Positions 1-6,617 of a stretch of 26,385 nucleotides of DNA are shown here, in pieces (positions within the stretch are counted from its first letter, which is position 1; every line of letters begins with the position of its first letter). Location of the stretch: the IMG/VR virus record IMGVR_UViG_3300020182_000160, positions 1-26,385 of that record; one strand, 5' to 3'. The stretch is from a virus. Made by a program: the position numbers and the translations under genes. A model generated the notes under the pieces. The model was given only the letters and a program-made list of their open reading frames with translations, ran no database searches and was not told where the DNA came from.

Positions 1-1300
1 GCCTTATAATCTTTGTCTTTATACCCGTGTCTTTCAGTAGTTCTGCGTTGACACGATTGTATGAGTTTTGTTCAGCGAGTTTAAACTTGTCTTCTTGTAA
101 ACCCTCTTTCTCTATTCTTAGTTTCTCTAGACCTTCGTTTGCTTCAGTCAGGTCTCCAGTATTATTTTCTATCTCTTGTATCTCGTTCTGTAGTCGAGTA
201 ATGTTAGTATTGATACGACCAATCTCTTGAGTGTTCGCATTGACTTTACTCTGCCATTCTCTCACTTCACTCAACTTAGTATTTACTTGTTCTAATAATA
301 AGTTAAGACTATCGCGTTTCTTCTCACCCATCTCCAGTGCATCTTTGATAGTTCCTGCCTTGGTCTTACATTCGGATAGGTGATGCTGTTTCGTATCGGC
401 ATCTATATCCTGTTCGCAAGTAGGACAGGTATCATTCTCGGAAAAGAACTTTGCCTGTTTCACTACGTTCTTCTGCTTAGTTTTAAACTGAGTCATAAAC
501 TTATCGAGTTCAGTAATATTACCAGATACCTTGTTGGACTCTTCATTCAGAGTAGGTTGGTTTGTTGTTATTTCAGAAGTAAGAGTTCCGTTGGAATCAT
601 TCAATGTTCGTATATCTTCTTGGAGATTATCAATAGTTTCCTGTTTCTCTTTCTTCTGAGCAGAAGTAATCGTAGTAAGGTCACGGAGGTATTTTTTCTG
701 AGCAAGTATCTTAGTATCAACAAGATTGATTTCGTGTGCGTTGTTATTGATTTTATCTTTAAGTATAGATGTCTGTTCTTTTAGGATACTATTCATCTTA
801 CTGAAAACATTAATATCAAGTAGGTCTTCTATCACCTCTCGCCTTGCACCTCCAGAGAGTTGCATAAAGGGTACGAAGGACGAAGACCCAAGAACCACTA
901 TTTGATGAAAGGACTTGTGGTTCAACTTGATAATGTTATTCTCAAGCATCGTCTGATATTCACGCGCATGAGAATTTTGATTCACCATATTACCGTTGAC
1001 CCATATCTCAAACTTATTAGGTCTGATACCACGGACAACTTTATAGTTAGATGAACCGATGCGAAACTCCACCTCTACAATAGTACCTTTACCATTGATT
1101 GAGTTTACGAGTTGCGTCTTAGAGATTTTTCTATGAGGTTTACCGAATATAGCAAACGATAAAGCATCTAGCATAGTAGACTTACCTGCTCCATTTTGAC
1201 CCACTATTAATGTGGTAGGTGTTTTCTCAAACTCAACTTCGGTGAAGTTATTACCTGTAGACAGGAAGTTTTTAAAACGTAGTTTCTCAAAATAAATCAT
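1..1300 (-). CDS. gp46: Recombination endonuclease subunit gp46 (SbcC/Rad50-like), 3' end cut by window edge
   Basis: Open frame on the minus strand from an ATG at 1300 running off the left edge; 433 codons are visible (T4 gp46 is about 560). The N-terminus reads MIYFEKLRFKNFLSTGNNF and then shows an ABC-ATPase Walker A, GQNGAGKST, at about residues 34-42. A Rad50-type zinc hook, CPTC, lies at residues 292-295 (around 416-427), flanked by long Lys/Glu-rich, coiled-coil-like stretches. The C-terminal Walker B half is outside the window. By family knowledge gp46 pairs with gp47 to resect DNA ends for T4 recombination-dependent replication. It sits directly downstream of gp47 with its own sigma-70-like promoter in the 57-nt gap and an AAGGA ribosome site 5 nt before the ATG. 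Confidence 0.95.
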   Translation of the reverse strand, partial: MIYFEKLRFKNFLSTGNNFTEVEFEKTPTTLIVGQNGAGKSTMLDALSFAIFGKPHRKISKTQLVNSINGKGTIVEVEFRIGSSNYKVVRGIRPNKFEIWVNGNMVNQNSHAREYQTMLENNIIKLNHKSFHQIVVLGSSSFVPFMQLSGGARREVIEDLLDINVFSKMNSILKEQTSILKDKINNNAHEINLVDTKILAQKKYLRDLTTITSAQKKEKQETIDNLQEDIRTLNDSNGTLTSEITTNQPTLNEESNKVSGNITELDKFMTQFKTKQKNVVKQAKFFSENDTCPTCEQDIDADTKQHHLSECKTKAGTIKDALEMGEKKRDSLNLLLEQVNTKLSEVREWQSKVNANTQEIGRINTNITRLQNEIQEIENNTGDLTEANEGLEKLRIEKEGLQEDKFKLAEQNSYNRVNAELLKDTGIKTKIIR

Positions 1301-1320
1301 ATAAGTCCTTTACAAATTAT

Positions 1321-1349
1321 ATTATAACATATTCGACTGAATAAGTCAA
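1321..1349 (-). promoter_or_regulatory. Sigma-70-like early/middle promoter for gp46
   Basis: On the minus strand TTGACT (1344-1349), a 17-nt spacer ending in TG plus one base, and TATAAT (1321-1326). The perfect -10 box is followed after about 20 nt by the gp46 ATG. It lies wholly in the gp47-gp46 gap. Confidence 0.8.
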
Positions 1350-1357
1350 GTAGAAAA

Positions 1358-2416
1358 TTAAACTATTTCCATACTTTGTGCTTCTTTCATTAAATCAGAA
1401 ATCTCTTTCTTTATCCTACCCTTATCAAGGTCGGTATTAACAGCGTCGATATAATCATATACAATCTGTTCAGTATCCTCTACAGATACTTTATCATCAT
1501 CTACATTGTCTCCAATGAAGTCTGAGAAGTCTTCTTGTATCTTGAGTTCGTGTATCTTCTGTGATTGTACTCTATCTACGAATCTTTCAAACTCATAGGC
1601 ATCACCCTTGTTCACAACAATAATCTTTACGAACTTCTCATCTAGATGTGACAGGTCTTGGAACTTGTTTAACTTCTCGTGGTCATAATATATCTTCTCA
1701 TAGATTGTGACAGGGTTACGAACAGCAGTCAGTTCTCTTGTTTCCGTATCAAGAATGTGGAAGTACTTGTCATCATTACAATCATTCCAGAAGAACTCCA
1801 TTTGCGAACCAAGGTAGTGTATGTTACCCATATGTGACTTAGCATGGAAGTGACCCGACAATACAGTCTCAAATCTCTCAAAGAGTTTAGGTGACATACC
1901 ATCTTGACAAGGTATACCTTTCTGCATATCAAAACCTTGTAGTTCTAAATGCGCACCAATAAAGTCTGCTTTACAATTCGCAATAAAGTCAAGACACTGT
2001 TCTTCATTCTCTTTACATATCCAAGGGACAAGACCAATCTTCAATCCTTCATAATCCATTACTGTTGGTTCCATAACAAGGTTGACTTCATTCATGTAGT
2101 GACCTTGAAGTTCTTTCAGAGCATTCAACTCATTAGTATTCTTGTAGTACACGTCGTGATTTCCTGGAATAATATCCATAACGATACCATACTCACGTAA
2201 CTTCTCTAGGAAGATTTTACGGTTATGACCTAGTGCCTTGAAGTTTACGGTCTTACGATTATCATAGTAGTCGCCAAGGTGAAGTATCTGAGTGATACCA
2301 TTTTCTCTTAGATAGGGGAAGAATACATCTCGGTAGAACTTCTCTTGATAATCCATAAAGATATCCGAGGAGTTACGTATACCCGCATGGGTATCATTCA
2401 GTATTGCTATTTTCAT
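1358..2416 (-). CDS. gp47: Recombination endonuclease subunit gp47 (SbcD/Mre11-like)
   Basis: 352 residues, close to T4 gp47 (339). The calcineurin-like metallophosphatase motifs appear in order: D8 and H10 in NDTHAG, D49 in HLGDYYD, N86-H87-D88 in GNHD, a GAH motif near residue 155, and GHFHAKSH near residue 187. These are the two-metal nuclease ligands of the Mre11/SbcD family, so the enzyme should be active. With gp46 it forms the end-processing complex feeding UvsX/UvsY recombination. The C-terminal part is acidic and Lys-rich, where Mre11 proteins contact Rad50. The ATG at 2416 is preceded by AAAGG, 7 nt upstream, within a leader nearly identical to that of uvsY. Confidence 0.96.
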   Translation of the reverse strand: MKIAILNDTHAGIRNSSDIFMDYQEKFYRDVFFPYLRENGITQILHLGDYYDNRKTVNFKALGHNRKIFLEKLREYGIVMDIIPGNHDVYYKNTNELNALKELQGHYMNEVNLVMEPTVMDYEGLKIGLVPWICKENEEQCLDFIANCKADFIGAHLELQGFDMQKGIPCQDGMSPKLFERFETVLSGHFHAKSHMGNIHYLGSQMEFFWNDCNDDKYFHILDTETRELTAVRNPVTIYEKIYYDHEKLNKFQDLSHLDEKFVKIIVVNKGDAYEFERFVDRVQSQKIHELKIQEDFSDFIGDNVDDDKVSVEDTEQIVYDYIDAVNTDLDKGRIKKEISDLMKEAQSMEIV

Positions 2417-2442
2417 TAGTCTGCCTTTCTCATATAACCTTT

Positions 2443-2471
2443 AGTATATACTACTTCAACTAAAAAGTCAA
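2443..2471 (-). promoter_or_regulatory. Sigma-70-like early/middle promoter for gp47
   Basis: TTGACT (2466-2471), 17-nt spacer, TATACT (2443-2448) on the minus strand, in the gap between the 60-residue ORF and gp47. Immediately downstream is the leader AAAGGTTATATGAGAAAGGC, which is repeated exactly downstream of the uvsY promoter. Confidence 0.8.
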
Positions 2472-2484
2472 GTACTATATTGGG

Positions 2485-2667
2485 TCATTCCCAAGGGTCA
2501 CTTTCAATATAAAAATCCAATGCCGCTTGTTGTTCGTCTAACCATTTATTATAGGTTACATTATCTTTGTGTAATAGTCTTGTTTCTGCGTCACCAAGAA
2601 CTTCTAAGTTCCAACCCATTAACTCAAGGTCTCGACCATGATATGTGAAATGTACATAATCACTCAT
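2485..2667 (-). CDS. Small conserved-looking protein downstream of gp55, function unknown
   Basis: 60 residues beginning MSDYVHFTYHGRDLELMGWN. I chose the ATG at 2667, which overlaps the gp55 stop codon by 8 nt (ATGAGTGA); a longer reading from a TTG at 2694 adds nine residues and is less convincing. The protein is acidic and aromatic-rich, ends DFYIESDPWE, and has no membrane segment or recognised motif. Its translational coupling to gp55 and shared promoter suggest co-expression with the late sigma factor, but no function can be assigned. Confidence 0.7.
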   Translation of the reverse strand: MSDYVHFTYHGRDLELMGWNLEVLGDAETRLLHKDNVTYNKWLDEQQAALDFYIESDPWE

Positions 2668-3259
2668 CAATAAATCCAGAGAGGTCACTATCAACTTTGA
2701 CTGTACGTCTTTTACGTTGTTTCTTTACAATCTCTTTCCACTCACTATCCTTGACCTTTACTTCATCAATACGAATCCGGAGTTGATCAACGAATGCTTG
2801 TGCCACTGTAGCACTCTGAGCATCACCTAATTCATTATCAAGGAAGTTCTCAATACCAGATTGATTAATATACTTCATCTTAATATCTTGTTGTTTCTTT
2901 TCTTTTTGTATACGTCTAAGGAAAGCATACCAAGATATTTGTGTGAAGTAAGCAAACGCATTCGGTCTACCTGTACGTGTTGCTGCTTCTAGATTATAGT
3001 TCTCTATTGCTTTGAGGCAGTTCTCTACTGCGTCCATTACCATCTCTTCACGATAGGTATATCTTACAAAGTTTGATTTATGGGAAAGTCCTTCACATAT
3101 TTTTAGGAAACAGGAAGCGATATAGTCGGGAACCTTTGGAAGTTGGTTTGCCTTTTTGTCACGTGCCTCATTCAGTATAGTAACATAGTCAACCACTGCT
3201 TGTGAGAACTGCGCGTTATTCACGTAGTGTGGTCTATCCTTTGGTTTTATTTTTGCCAT
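2660..3259 (-). CDS. gp55: Late-transcription sigma factor gp55
   Basis: 199 residues (T4 gp55: 185). The pattern matches T4 gp55 along its length: HYVNNAQF near the N-terminus, an ICEGLS block, YREEMVMDAVENCLKAIENY, then NAFAYFTQISWYAFLRRIQKEKK, the sigma region-2-like DNA/core-binding helices. The C-terminus, DSDLSGFIDE, resembles the hydrophobic-acidic tail (SLDFL type) by which T4 gp55 binds the gp45 sliding clamp. gp55 redirects host RNA polymerase to TATAAATA late promoters, and four such boxes are found in this window. It has its own promoter at 3296-3324 and an AGGA ribosome site. Confidence 0.95.
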   Translation of the reverse strand: MAKIKPKDRPHYVNNAQFSQAVVDYVTILNEARDKKANQLPKVPDYIASCFLKICEGLSHKSNFVRYTYREEMVMDAVENCLKAIENYNLEAATRTGRPNAFAYFTQISWYAFLRRIQKEKKQQDIKMKYINQSGIENFLDNELGDAQSATVAQAFVDQLRIRIDEVKVKDSEWKEIVKKQRKRRTVKVDSDLSGFIDE

Positions 3260-3295
3260 TATATAATTCCTATTAAATTAGTTTCTGTTATTTCT

Positions 3296-3324
3296 ATTCT
3301 ACTACATTTTAGTTGATAAGTCAA
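3296..3324 (-). promoter_or_regulatory. Sigma-70-like early/middle promoter for gp55
   Basis: TTGACT (3319-3324), 17-nt spacer, TAGAAT (3296-3301) on the minus strand. The start of transcription would fall about 30 nt before the gp55 ATG. It is arranged back to back with a plus-strand promoter at 3348-3376. Confidence 0.75.
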
Positions 3325-3347
3325 TACTAAAATAATTTATTTTTTAC

Positions 3348-3376
3348 TTGACTTTTATTGTGATTTATAGTATAAT
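3348..3376 (+). promoter_or_regulatory. Orphan plus-strand sigma-70-like promoter, antisense to the uvsW operon end
   Basis: TTGACT (3348-3353), exactly 17 nt, then TATAAT (3371-3376). It is as good a match as the promoters of known genes here, but points right, toward the 3' ends of minus-strand genes. No plus-strand coding region of useful length follows; the first ATG, at 3415, is immediately followed by TAA. RNA starting near 3383 would be antisense to the 155-residue gene. I see no clear terminator for it. Confidence 0.6.
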
Positions 3377-3411
3377 TAAAGTACTCTTTGGGGAAGGTGG
3401 TATATACTAGA

Positions 3412-3879
3412 TTAATGTAACGTTTTTGGGTCTATAAACGGTAACACGTTATCACCTGAATCATCATTCTTCTCTTCTTCTTCAATACTTTTTAAATGGT
3501 CTCTTAACTTCTGAGTCATTTCATTCACATCACCATTACCTGTTACGGTTGCCTGAGTTTCTCTACTCTCATACATCTCTTGCATACTAATAAGTGCTTC
3601 TTCGTATTGTATCAATATAGAATCAACAGGTTGAGCAACGCCAACAATATGTGCTGCATTTAATATAATAAAGTCTTGTAGGTTTTCTTGGTATACCATC
3701 CAAGGTCTAAAAGAATAATATCTATAACTACCACCTTCAGTTTCACCCATAACAAGTTTCATTGCCTTACGGACAACTATCTCTGTCTCATCATCCATAT
3801 TCCATTGGACAACTTCAGCGATAACTTCCTCACCTGATGTAAGTTTAAATTGTTTGGTCTCGTATAAATCTTTACTCAT
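3412..3879 (-). CDS. Sm-like (LSm-fold) hypothetical protein downstream of uvsW
   Basis: 155 residues. The N-terminal half (about residues 9-95) has the strand pattern of a small Sm-like barrel: FKLTSGEEVIAEVV, then IVVRKAMKLVMGE, then IILNAAHIVGVAQP. The rest is a Met/Glu-rich helical stretch and an acidic low-complexity tail ending in NVLPFIDPKTLH. The Sm-like reading is an inference from the GEEVIAEV motif and strand spacing, not a firm family assignment. If correct, RNA or nucleoprotein binding would be possible. It starts 14 nt after the uvsW stop and is the last gene of the uvsY-62aa-uvsW unit. An opposing promoter at 3348 fires toward its 3' end. Confidence 0.75.
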   Translation of the reverse strand: MSKDLYETKQFKLTSGEEVIAEVVQWNMDDETEIVVRKAMKLVMGETEGGSYRYYSFRPWMVYQENLQDFIILNAAHIVGVAQPVDSILIQYEEALISMQEMYESRETQATVTGNGDVNEMTQKLRDHLKSIEEEEKNDDSGDNVLPFIDPKTLH

Positions 3880-3893
3880 ATAACTATATAGTC

Positions 3894-5393
3894 TTACTTT
3901 AAATCTAATTTAAATATTTTATATGGGAACTGTTCTTTACTGTATATTTTAATACGTTCGCCACTATGCTTCAACGTAAAGTTCTTATGAGACTTTATAT
4001 GTAAATCGTCTGCTATATCATATAGTTTAGCAACGCTGCCATCATCACTCATTCGTAATGCTCTACCAATAGATTGTAATACTTTTACCTGAGACTTACT
4101 TGGAGATGCGAATATAATATTATGTAGGTTCCTTATGTTAATACCCGTGGAGAATGTGCCCAGTGATGCTACAATAATAGCATTTTTCTGCTTCTCTACA
4201 ATACCGCGTATTTGTTCCCTATCTTTTGCATCTACCTCCCCAGAGACGTAATATACGGGTCTCTCGCCTACTTTGTCGCGTATCATATCAAATAATGGTT
4301 TACCATGCTTTTCTACGAACTGAAATAATACCAGCGAGTTTCCCTTCTGGTCTGCCGCAAGATTAGTAATCAATCTATTGCGTTTCTCATTCGTGACAAT
4401 ATATTCTATTTCCTCTTGATAGGTCTTACCCTTCATCCAATGACATACGTCGTTATGATACCTTAATAATAGAATGGAGATATCTAACTTAGCAAGTGTA
4501 CCTTTCTCCTGTAGGTCTCTGGTCATCGTCACTCTTTTCGTTACACCAAATAATCCTTCAAGCACAAGTTTATTTGTTGCGGTTCCATCGAGTGTACCTG
4601 TCATACCAAATCTATATTCGGCATTGACACACTTATTCATAATACCCGAAAGAGACTTTGCCTTGAAGAGATGAACCTCATCACCTACTACGCAACCAAA
4701 GTTCTCATACCAATCTGGACTGAACTTGTAGATAGATTGCCAAGTCGATATGATAATAGGTTTGTCGGTGTTCTTATCCTTACCACTATAGATACGATGC
4801 ACATTTTCTTCTACATCAAATCCATACTCATCAAAGTCTTTATAGAGTTGTTCAACTAGACTTGTTGTAGGAACAACAATAAGTATCTGTCTGTCACCAT
4901 AGTTATCCATGTACCATTGTATCAGATTATAACAGATAAAGGATTTACCCGAACCTGTAGGGGATAATAAAATCGCGCGTTTTTTCTCTATGCCGTGTGA
5001 CACTGCTTCGTATTGATAATCGCGTAGGGGAAAGGGTAACTTCAAACTCTCTTGAAACTTTACAAGGGTTTGGTGGTCTACTTTATTTCTCTGCGCCGGA
5101 TGTCCGTAATCAGTTTCTTGTAATCGTAGGGGATACATTCGGTCACTACAAAACTTACGTAAGTGTTCATACAAACCCACATTGAGTTCGCGCGTGACCT
5201 GATTGAATAACTTGATTTTGCCGTCCCACTTTTTGTTCTTGTAGGCAGGGACATATCTATAGTTGGGTACAAAGAAAGAAAAGTATTCGCGTAGTTCTGG
5301 TATCTGATGCGCTTCCGCATCAACCAACATCATGCTATGATTCTTGAGTCCTACGGTTATTGTATTCGGCAATGTATTCTTTGTCTCGGGCAT
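3894..5393 (-). CDS. uvsW: UvsW RNA-DNA/DNA helicase (SF2)
   Basis: 499 residues (T4 UvsW 503). The N-terminal accessory domain aligns in pattern with T4 UvsW (ELREYFSF at 33-40, KKWDGKIKLF at 54-63). Helicase motifs: motif I SPTGSGKS at 144-151, motif Ia VVPTTSLVEQ near 173-182, motif II DEVH at 238-241, motif III FGMTGTLDG at 262-270, and motif VI QSIGRALR at 440-447. In T4 UvsW unwinds R-loops and branched recombination intermediates and switches replication from origin-dependent to recombination-dependent. I take the ATG at 5393 because homology extends upstream of Met21-Met22. This start overlaps the preceding 62-residue ORF by 59 nt. An internal start at 5333, one base after that ORF's stop, is the alternative. 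Confidence 0.95.
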   Translation of the reverse strand: MPETKNTLPNTITVGLKNHSMMLVDAEAHQIPELREYFSFFVPNYRYVPAYKNKKWDGKIKLFNQVTRELNVGLYEHLRKFCSDRMYPLRLQETDYGHPAQRNKVDHQTLVKFQESLKLPFPLRDYQYEAVSHGIEKKRAILLSPTGSGKSFICYNLIQWYMDNYGDRQILIVVPTTSLVEQLYKDFDEYGFDVEENVHRIYSGKDKNTDKPIIISTWQSIYKFSPDWYENFGCVVGDEVHLFKAKSLSGIMNKCVNAEYRFGMTGTLDGTATNKLVLEGLFGVTKRVTMTRDLQEKGTLAKLDISILLLRYHNDVCHWMKGKTYQEEIEYIVTNEKRNRLITNLAADQKGNSLVLFQFVEKHGKPLFDMIRDKVGERPVYYVSGEVDAKDREQIRGIVEKQKNAIIVASLGTFSTGINIRNLHNIIFASPSKSQVKVLQSIGRALRMSDDGSVAKLYDIADDLHIKSHKNFTLKHSGERIKIYSKEQFPYKIFKLDLK

Positions 5394-5523
5394 CTTCTTC
5401 TATAAACTTATATCTTAACGATTCGAATACTTCTTCACGTCGATTTTTATCAATGTAGTTATTATCTATAAGGAAGTTAACTCGTTCTTCTGCGAATGCT
5501 TTTGCGTTCTTTTCTACACTCAT
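5335..5523 (-). CDS. Small protein between uvsY and uvsW, function unknown
   Basis: 62 residues, MSVEKNAKAFAEERVNFLID at the N-terminus, highly charged (Glu/Arg/Lys/Asn) and predicted helical, with no membrane segment. Its ATG overlaps the uvsY stop as TAATG, a coupling signal used repeatedly in this genome, and its last 59 nt overlap the uvsW start in another frame. T4 also carries small genes beside uvsY, but I cannot show homology to them. The tight coupling on both sides suggests a helper of recombination proteins; that is inference only. Confidence 0.75.
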   Translation of the reverse strand: MSVEKNAKAFAEERVNFLIDNNYIDKNRREEVFESLRYKFIEEDARDKEYIAEYNNRRTQES

Positions 5524-5972
5524 TAGTATCCTGCCTCAAGTTGTCTTATTTTAATAATATTACCTATCGTCGTATGTCTCCAGTTAAGGTTGTTCATAAT
5601 ACTCTCAAGGGTTTCGACAATAGTTTTTAGATACTGAATGCGTATCTCGCTGTCCTGTATCTCTTGGTCGGCATCGTAGTAGTATTTCTCTAGGTCACCC
5701 TTCAATACTTTGAGTCCATTAAATGGGTCGGGTGACCAGTTCTTTGACTTCATAGTCTCTTCGTCCATCTTACCATTATACCATAACCACTTATCTTTCA
5801 ACAGAGACTTCTGAGAAAACTCTGCCTTCTTCAATCGTAGTTTGGTTAGGGATAGATATTCAAGATACTTGGCATGCATCTTGGGAGTGTCCATACTATT
5901 CTTATCGAGTTGACCTTCCTTTATAAGGGAGTCCTCTTTCCACTCTGCTAATATAGATTCTAAATTTATCAT
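5523..5972 (-). CDS. uvsY: UvsY recombination mediator
   Basis: 149 residues (T4 UvsY 137). The N-terminus MINLESILAEWKEDSLI, the central LRLKKAEFSQKSLLKDKWLWYNGK block (Lys/Arg-rich, ssDNA-binding in T4) and the C-terminal IKIRQLEAGY match the T4 UvsY pattern (which ends in AFEAGK). Family role: UvsY loads UvsX recombinase onto gp32-coated single-stranded DNA. It is the first gene of the unit uvsY-62aa-uvsW-155aa, all overlapping or nearly so. Its promoter and a 20-nt leader identical to that of gp47 lie directly upstream. Confidence 0.93.
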   Translation of the reverse strand: MINLESILAEWKEDSLIKEGQLDKNSMDTPKMHAKYLEYLSLTKLRLKKAEFSQKSLLKDKWLWYNGKMDEETMKSKNWSPDPFNGLKVLKGDLEKYYYDADQEIQDSEIRIQYLKTIVETLESIMNNLNWRHTTIGNIIKIRQLEAGY

Positions 5973-5998
5973 TAATGTGCCTTTCTCATATAACCTTT

Positions 5999-6027
5999 AT
6001 TATATATTATTCCACGCAAAAAGTCAA
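5999..6027 (-). promoter_or_regulatory. Sigma-70-like early/middle promoter for uvsY operon
   Basis: TTGACT (6022-6027), 17-nt spacer, TATAAT (5999-6004) on the minus strand. It is followed by AAAGGTTATATGAGAAAGGC, which carries the uvsY ribosome site and is the same 20 nt found at gp47. It is divergent from the late box at 6056. Confidence 0.85.
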
Positions 6028-6055
6028 GTATTATTTTTTTAGTATCTTTATTATA

Positions 6056-6063
6056 TATAAATA
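6056..6063 (+). promoter_or_regulatory. T4-type late promoter for the plus-strand tail-tube-like gene
   Basis: Perfect TATAAATA on the plus strand, followed by GAAGTA, 23 nt before the ATG at 6087. GAAGTA also follows the late boxes at 11914 and 16185. An AGGA-type ribosome site (TATAGGAATTAAG) precedes the ATG. Confidence 0.85.
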
Positions 6064-6086
6064 GAAGTACAGATATAGGAATTAAG

Positions 6087-6617
6087 ATGCCACAGAATGC
6101 TACAACATTAAAAACTCAAATAAAAGATGCTGAACTTACATCTAATATAAACTACTTACAACCCACAGGGTTTCGTATTAGTATTGACCGAAAAAGATAT
6201 CCTAACTTAGAATACTTTTGTCAACAAGTCATTCACCCCCAAACTTCAGTATCCTTGGCAACTTTTGATACACCAAGAGGTTCAGTTCCTATAGGTGGAG
6301 GAAAAATGACTTTCGGTAGTGTCGAATTTGCTATTCTTGTTGACGAAAATATGGAATCATATAAAGAAATGTTTAATTGGTTACAACGTCTTGTCAACGA
6401 GGGTACAGTATCTCCGGAACAAAGAAGAACTGCAATACCAACACATTCTGATATAACCCTTTCTATATTAACAAGTCATAACAATACTAGTTCTAAGGTT
6501 GTTTATCGTGATTGTATTCCGACTGCGTTAGGAAGCATAAATTTTCAATCTAATGGAGAGGGAGGTTATTTAACATTCGCTGCTTCATTTACTTATTCTC
6601 AGTTTGAGGTTTTATAG
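6087..6617 (+). CDS. Tail-tube-fold virion protein resembling the central domain of gp54
   Basis: 176 residues; the only plus-strand gene in the window. Its strand pattern follows the tail-tube fold: FRISIDRKRYPNL, then FCQQVIHPQTSV, PIGGGKMTFGSVEFAILVDE, ESYKEMFNWLQRL, DITLSILTSHN, and YRDCIPTALGSINFQSN followed by YLTFAASFTYSQF. The segment from FAILVDE to the end matches T4 gp54 (baseplate tail-tube initiator) in order and spacing: a WVNSV-like helix, ADIQVNLHSRN, then GCIPISVSAPELS and TFDVTFAYRV. It lacks the N- and C-terminal extensions of gp54, so it could be a reduced tube initiator, a tube-end protein (gp3-like position) or another baseplate protein. A late promoter precedes it, as expected for a structural protein. 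The last 29 nt overlap the cupin gene on the other strand. Confidence 0.85.
   Translation: MPQNATTLKTQIKDAELTSNINYLQPTGFRISIDRKRYPNLEYFCQQVIHPQTSVSLATFDTPRGSVPIGGGKMTFGSVEFAILVDENMESYKEMFNWLQRLVNEGTVSPEQRRTAIPTHSDITLSILTSHNNTSSKVVYRDCIPTALGSINFQSNGEGGYLTFAASFTYSQFEVL

Noticed and set aside
380-1054. Plus-strand open frames opposite gp46
   Set aside because: They lie antisense to a clear gp46 frame with Walker A and zinc hook, lack ribosome sites, and have low-complexity translations.
2668-2694. TTG start extending the 60-residue gene downstream of gp55
   Set aside because: The extension adds residues encoded inside gp55 with no better ribosome site, and the ATG at 2667 gives the usual short stop-start overlap.
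3415-3420. ATG-TAA minimal start-stop ORF after the orphan promoter
   Set aside because: A start codon directly followed by a stop is expected by chance in this AT-rich DNA and no peptide is encoded.
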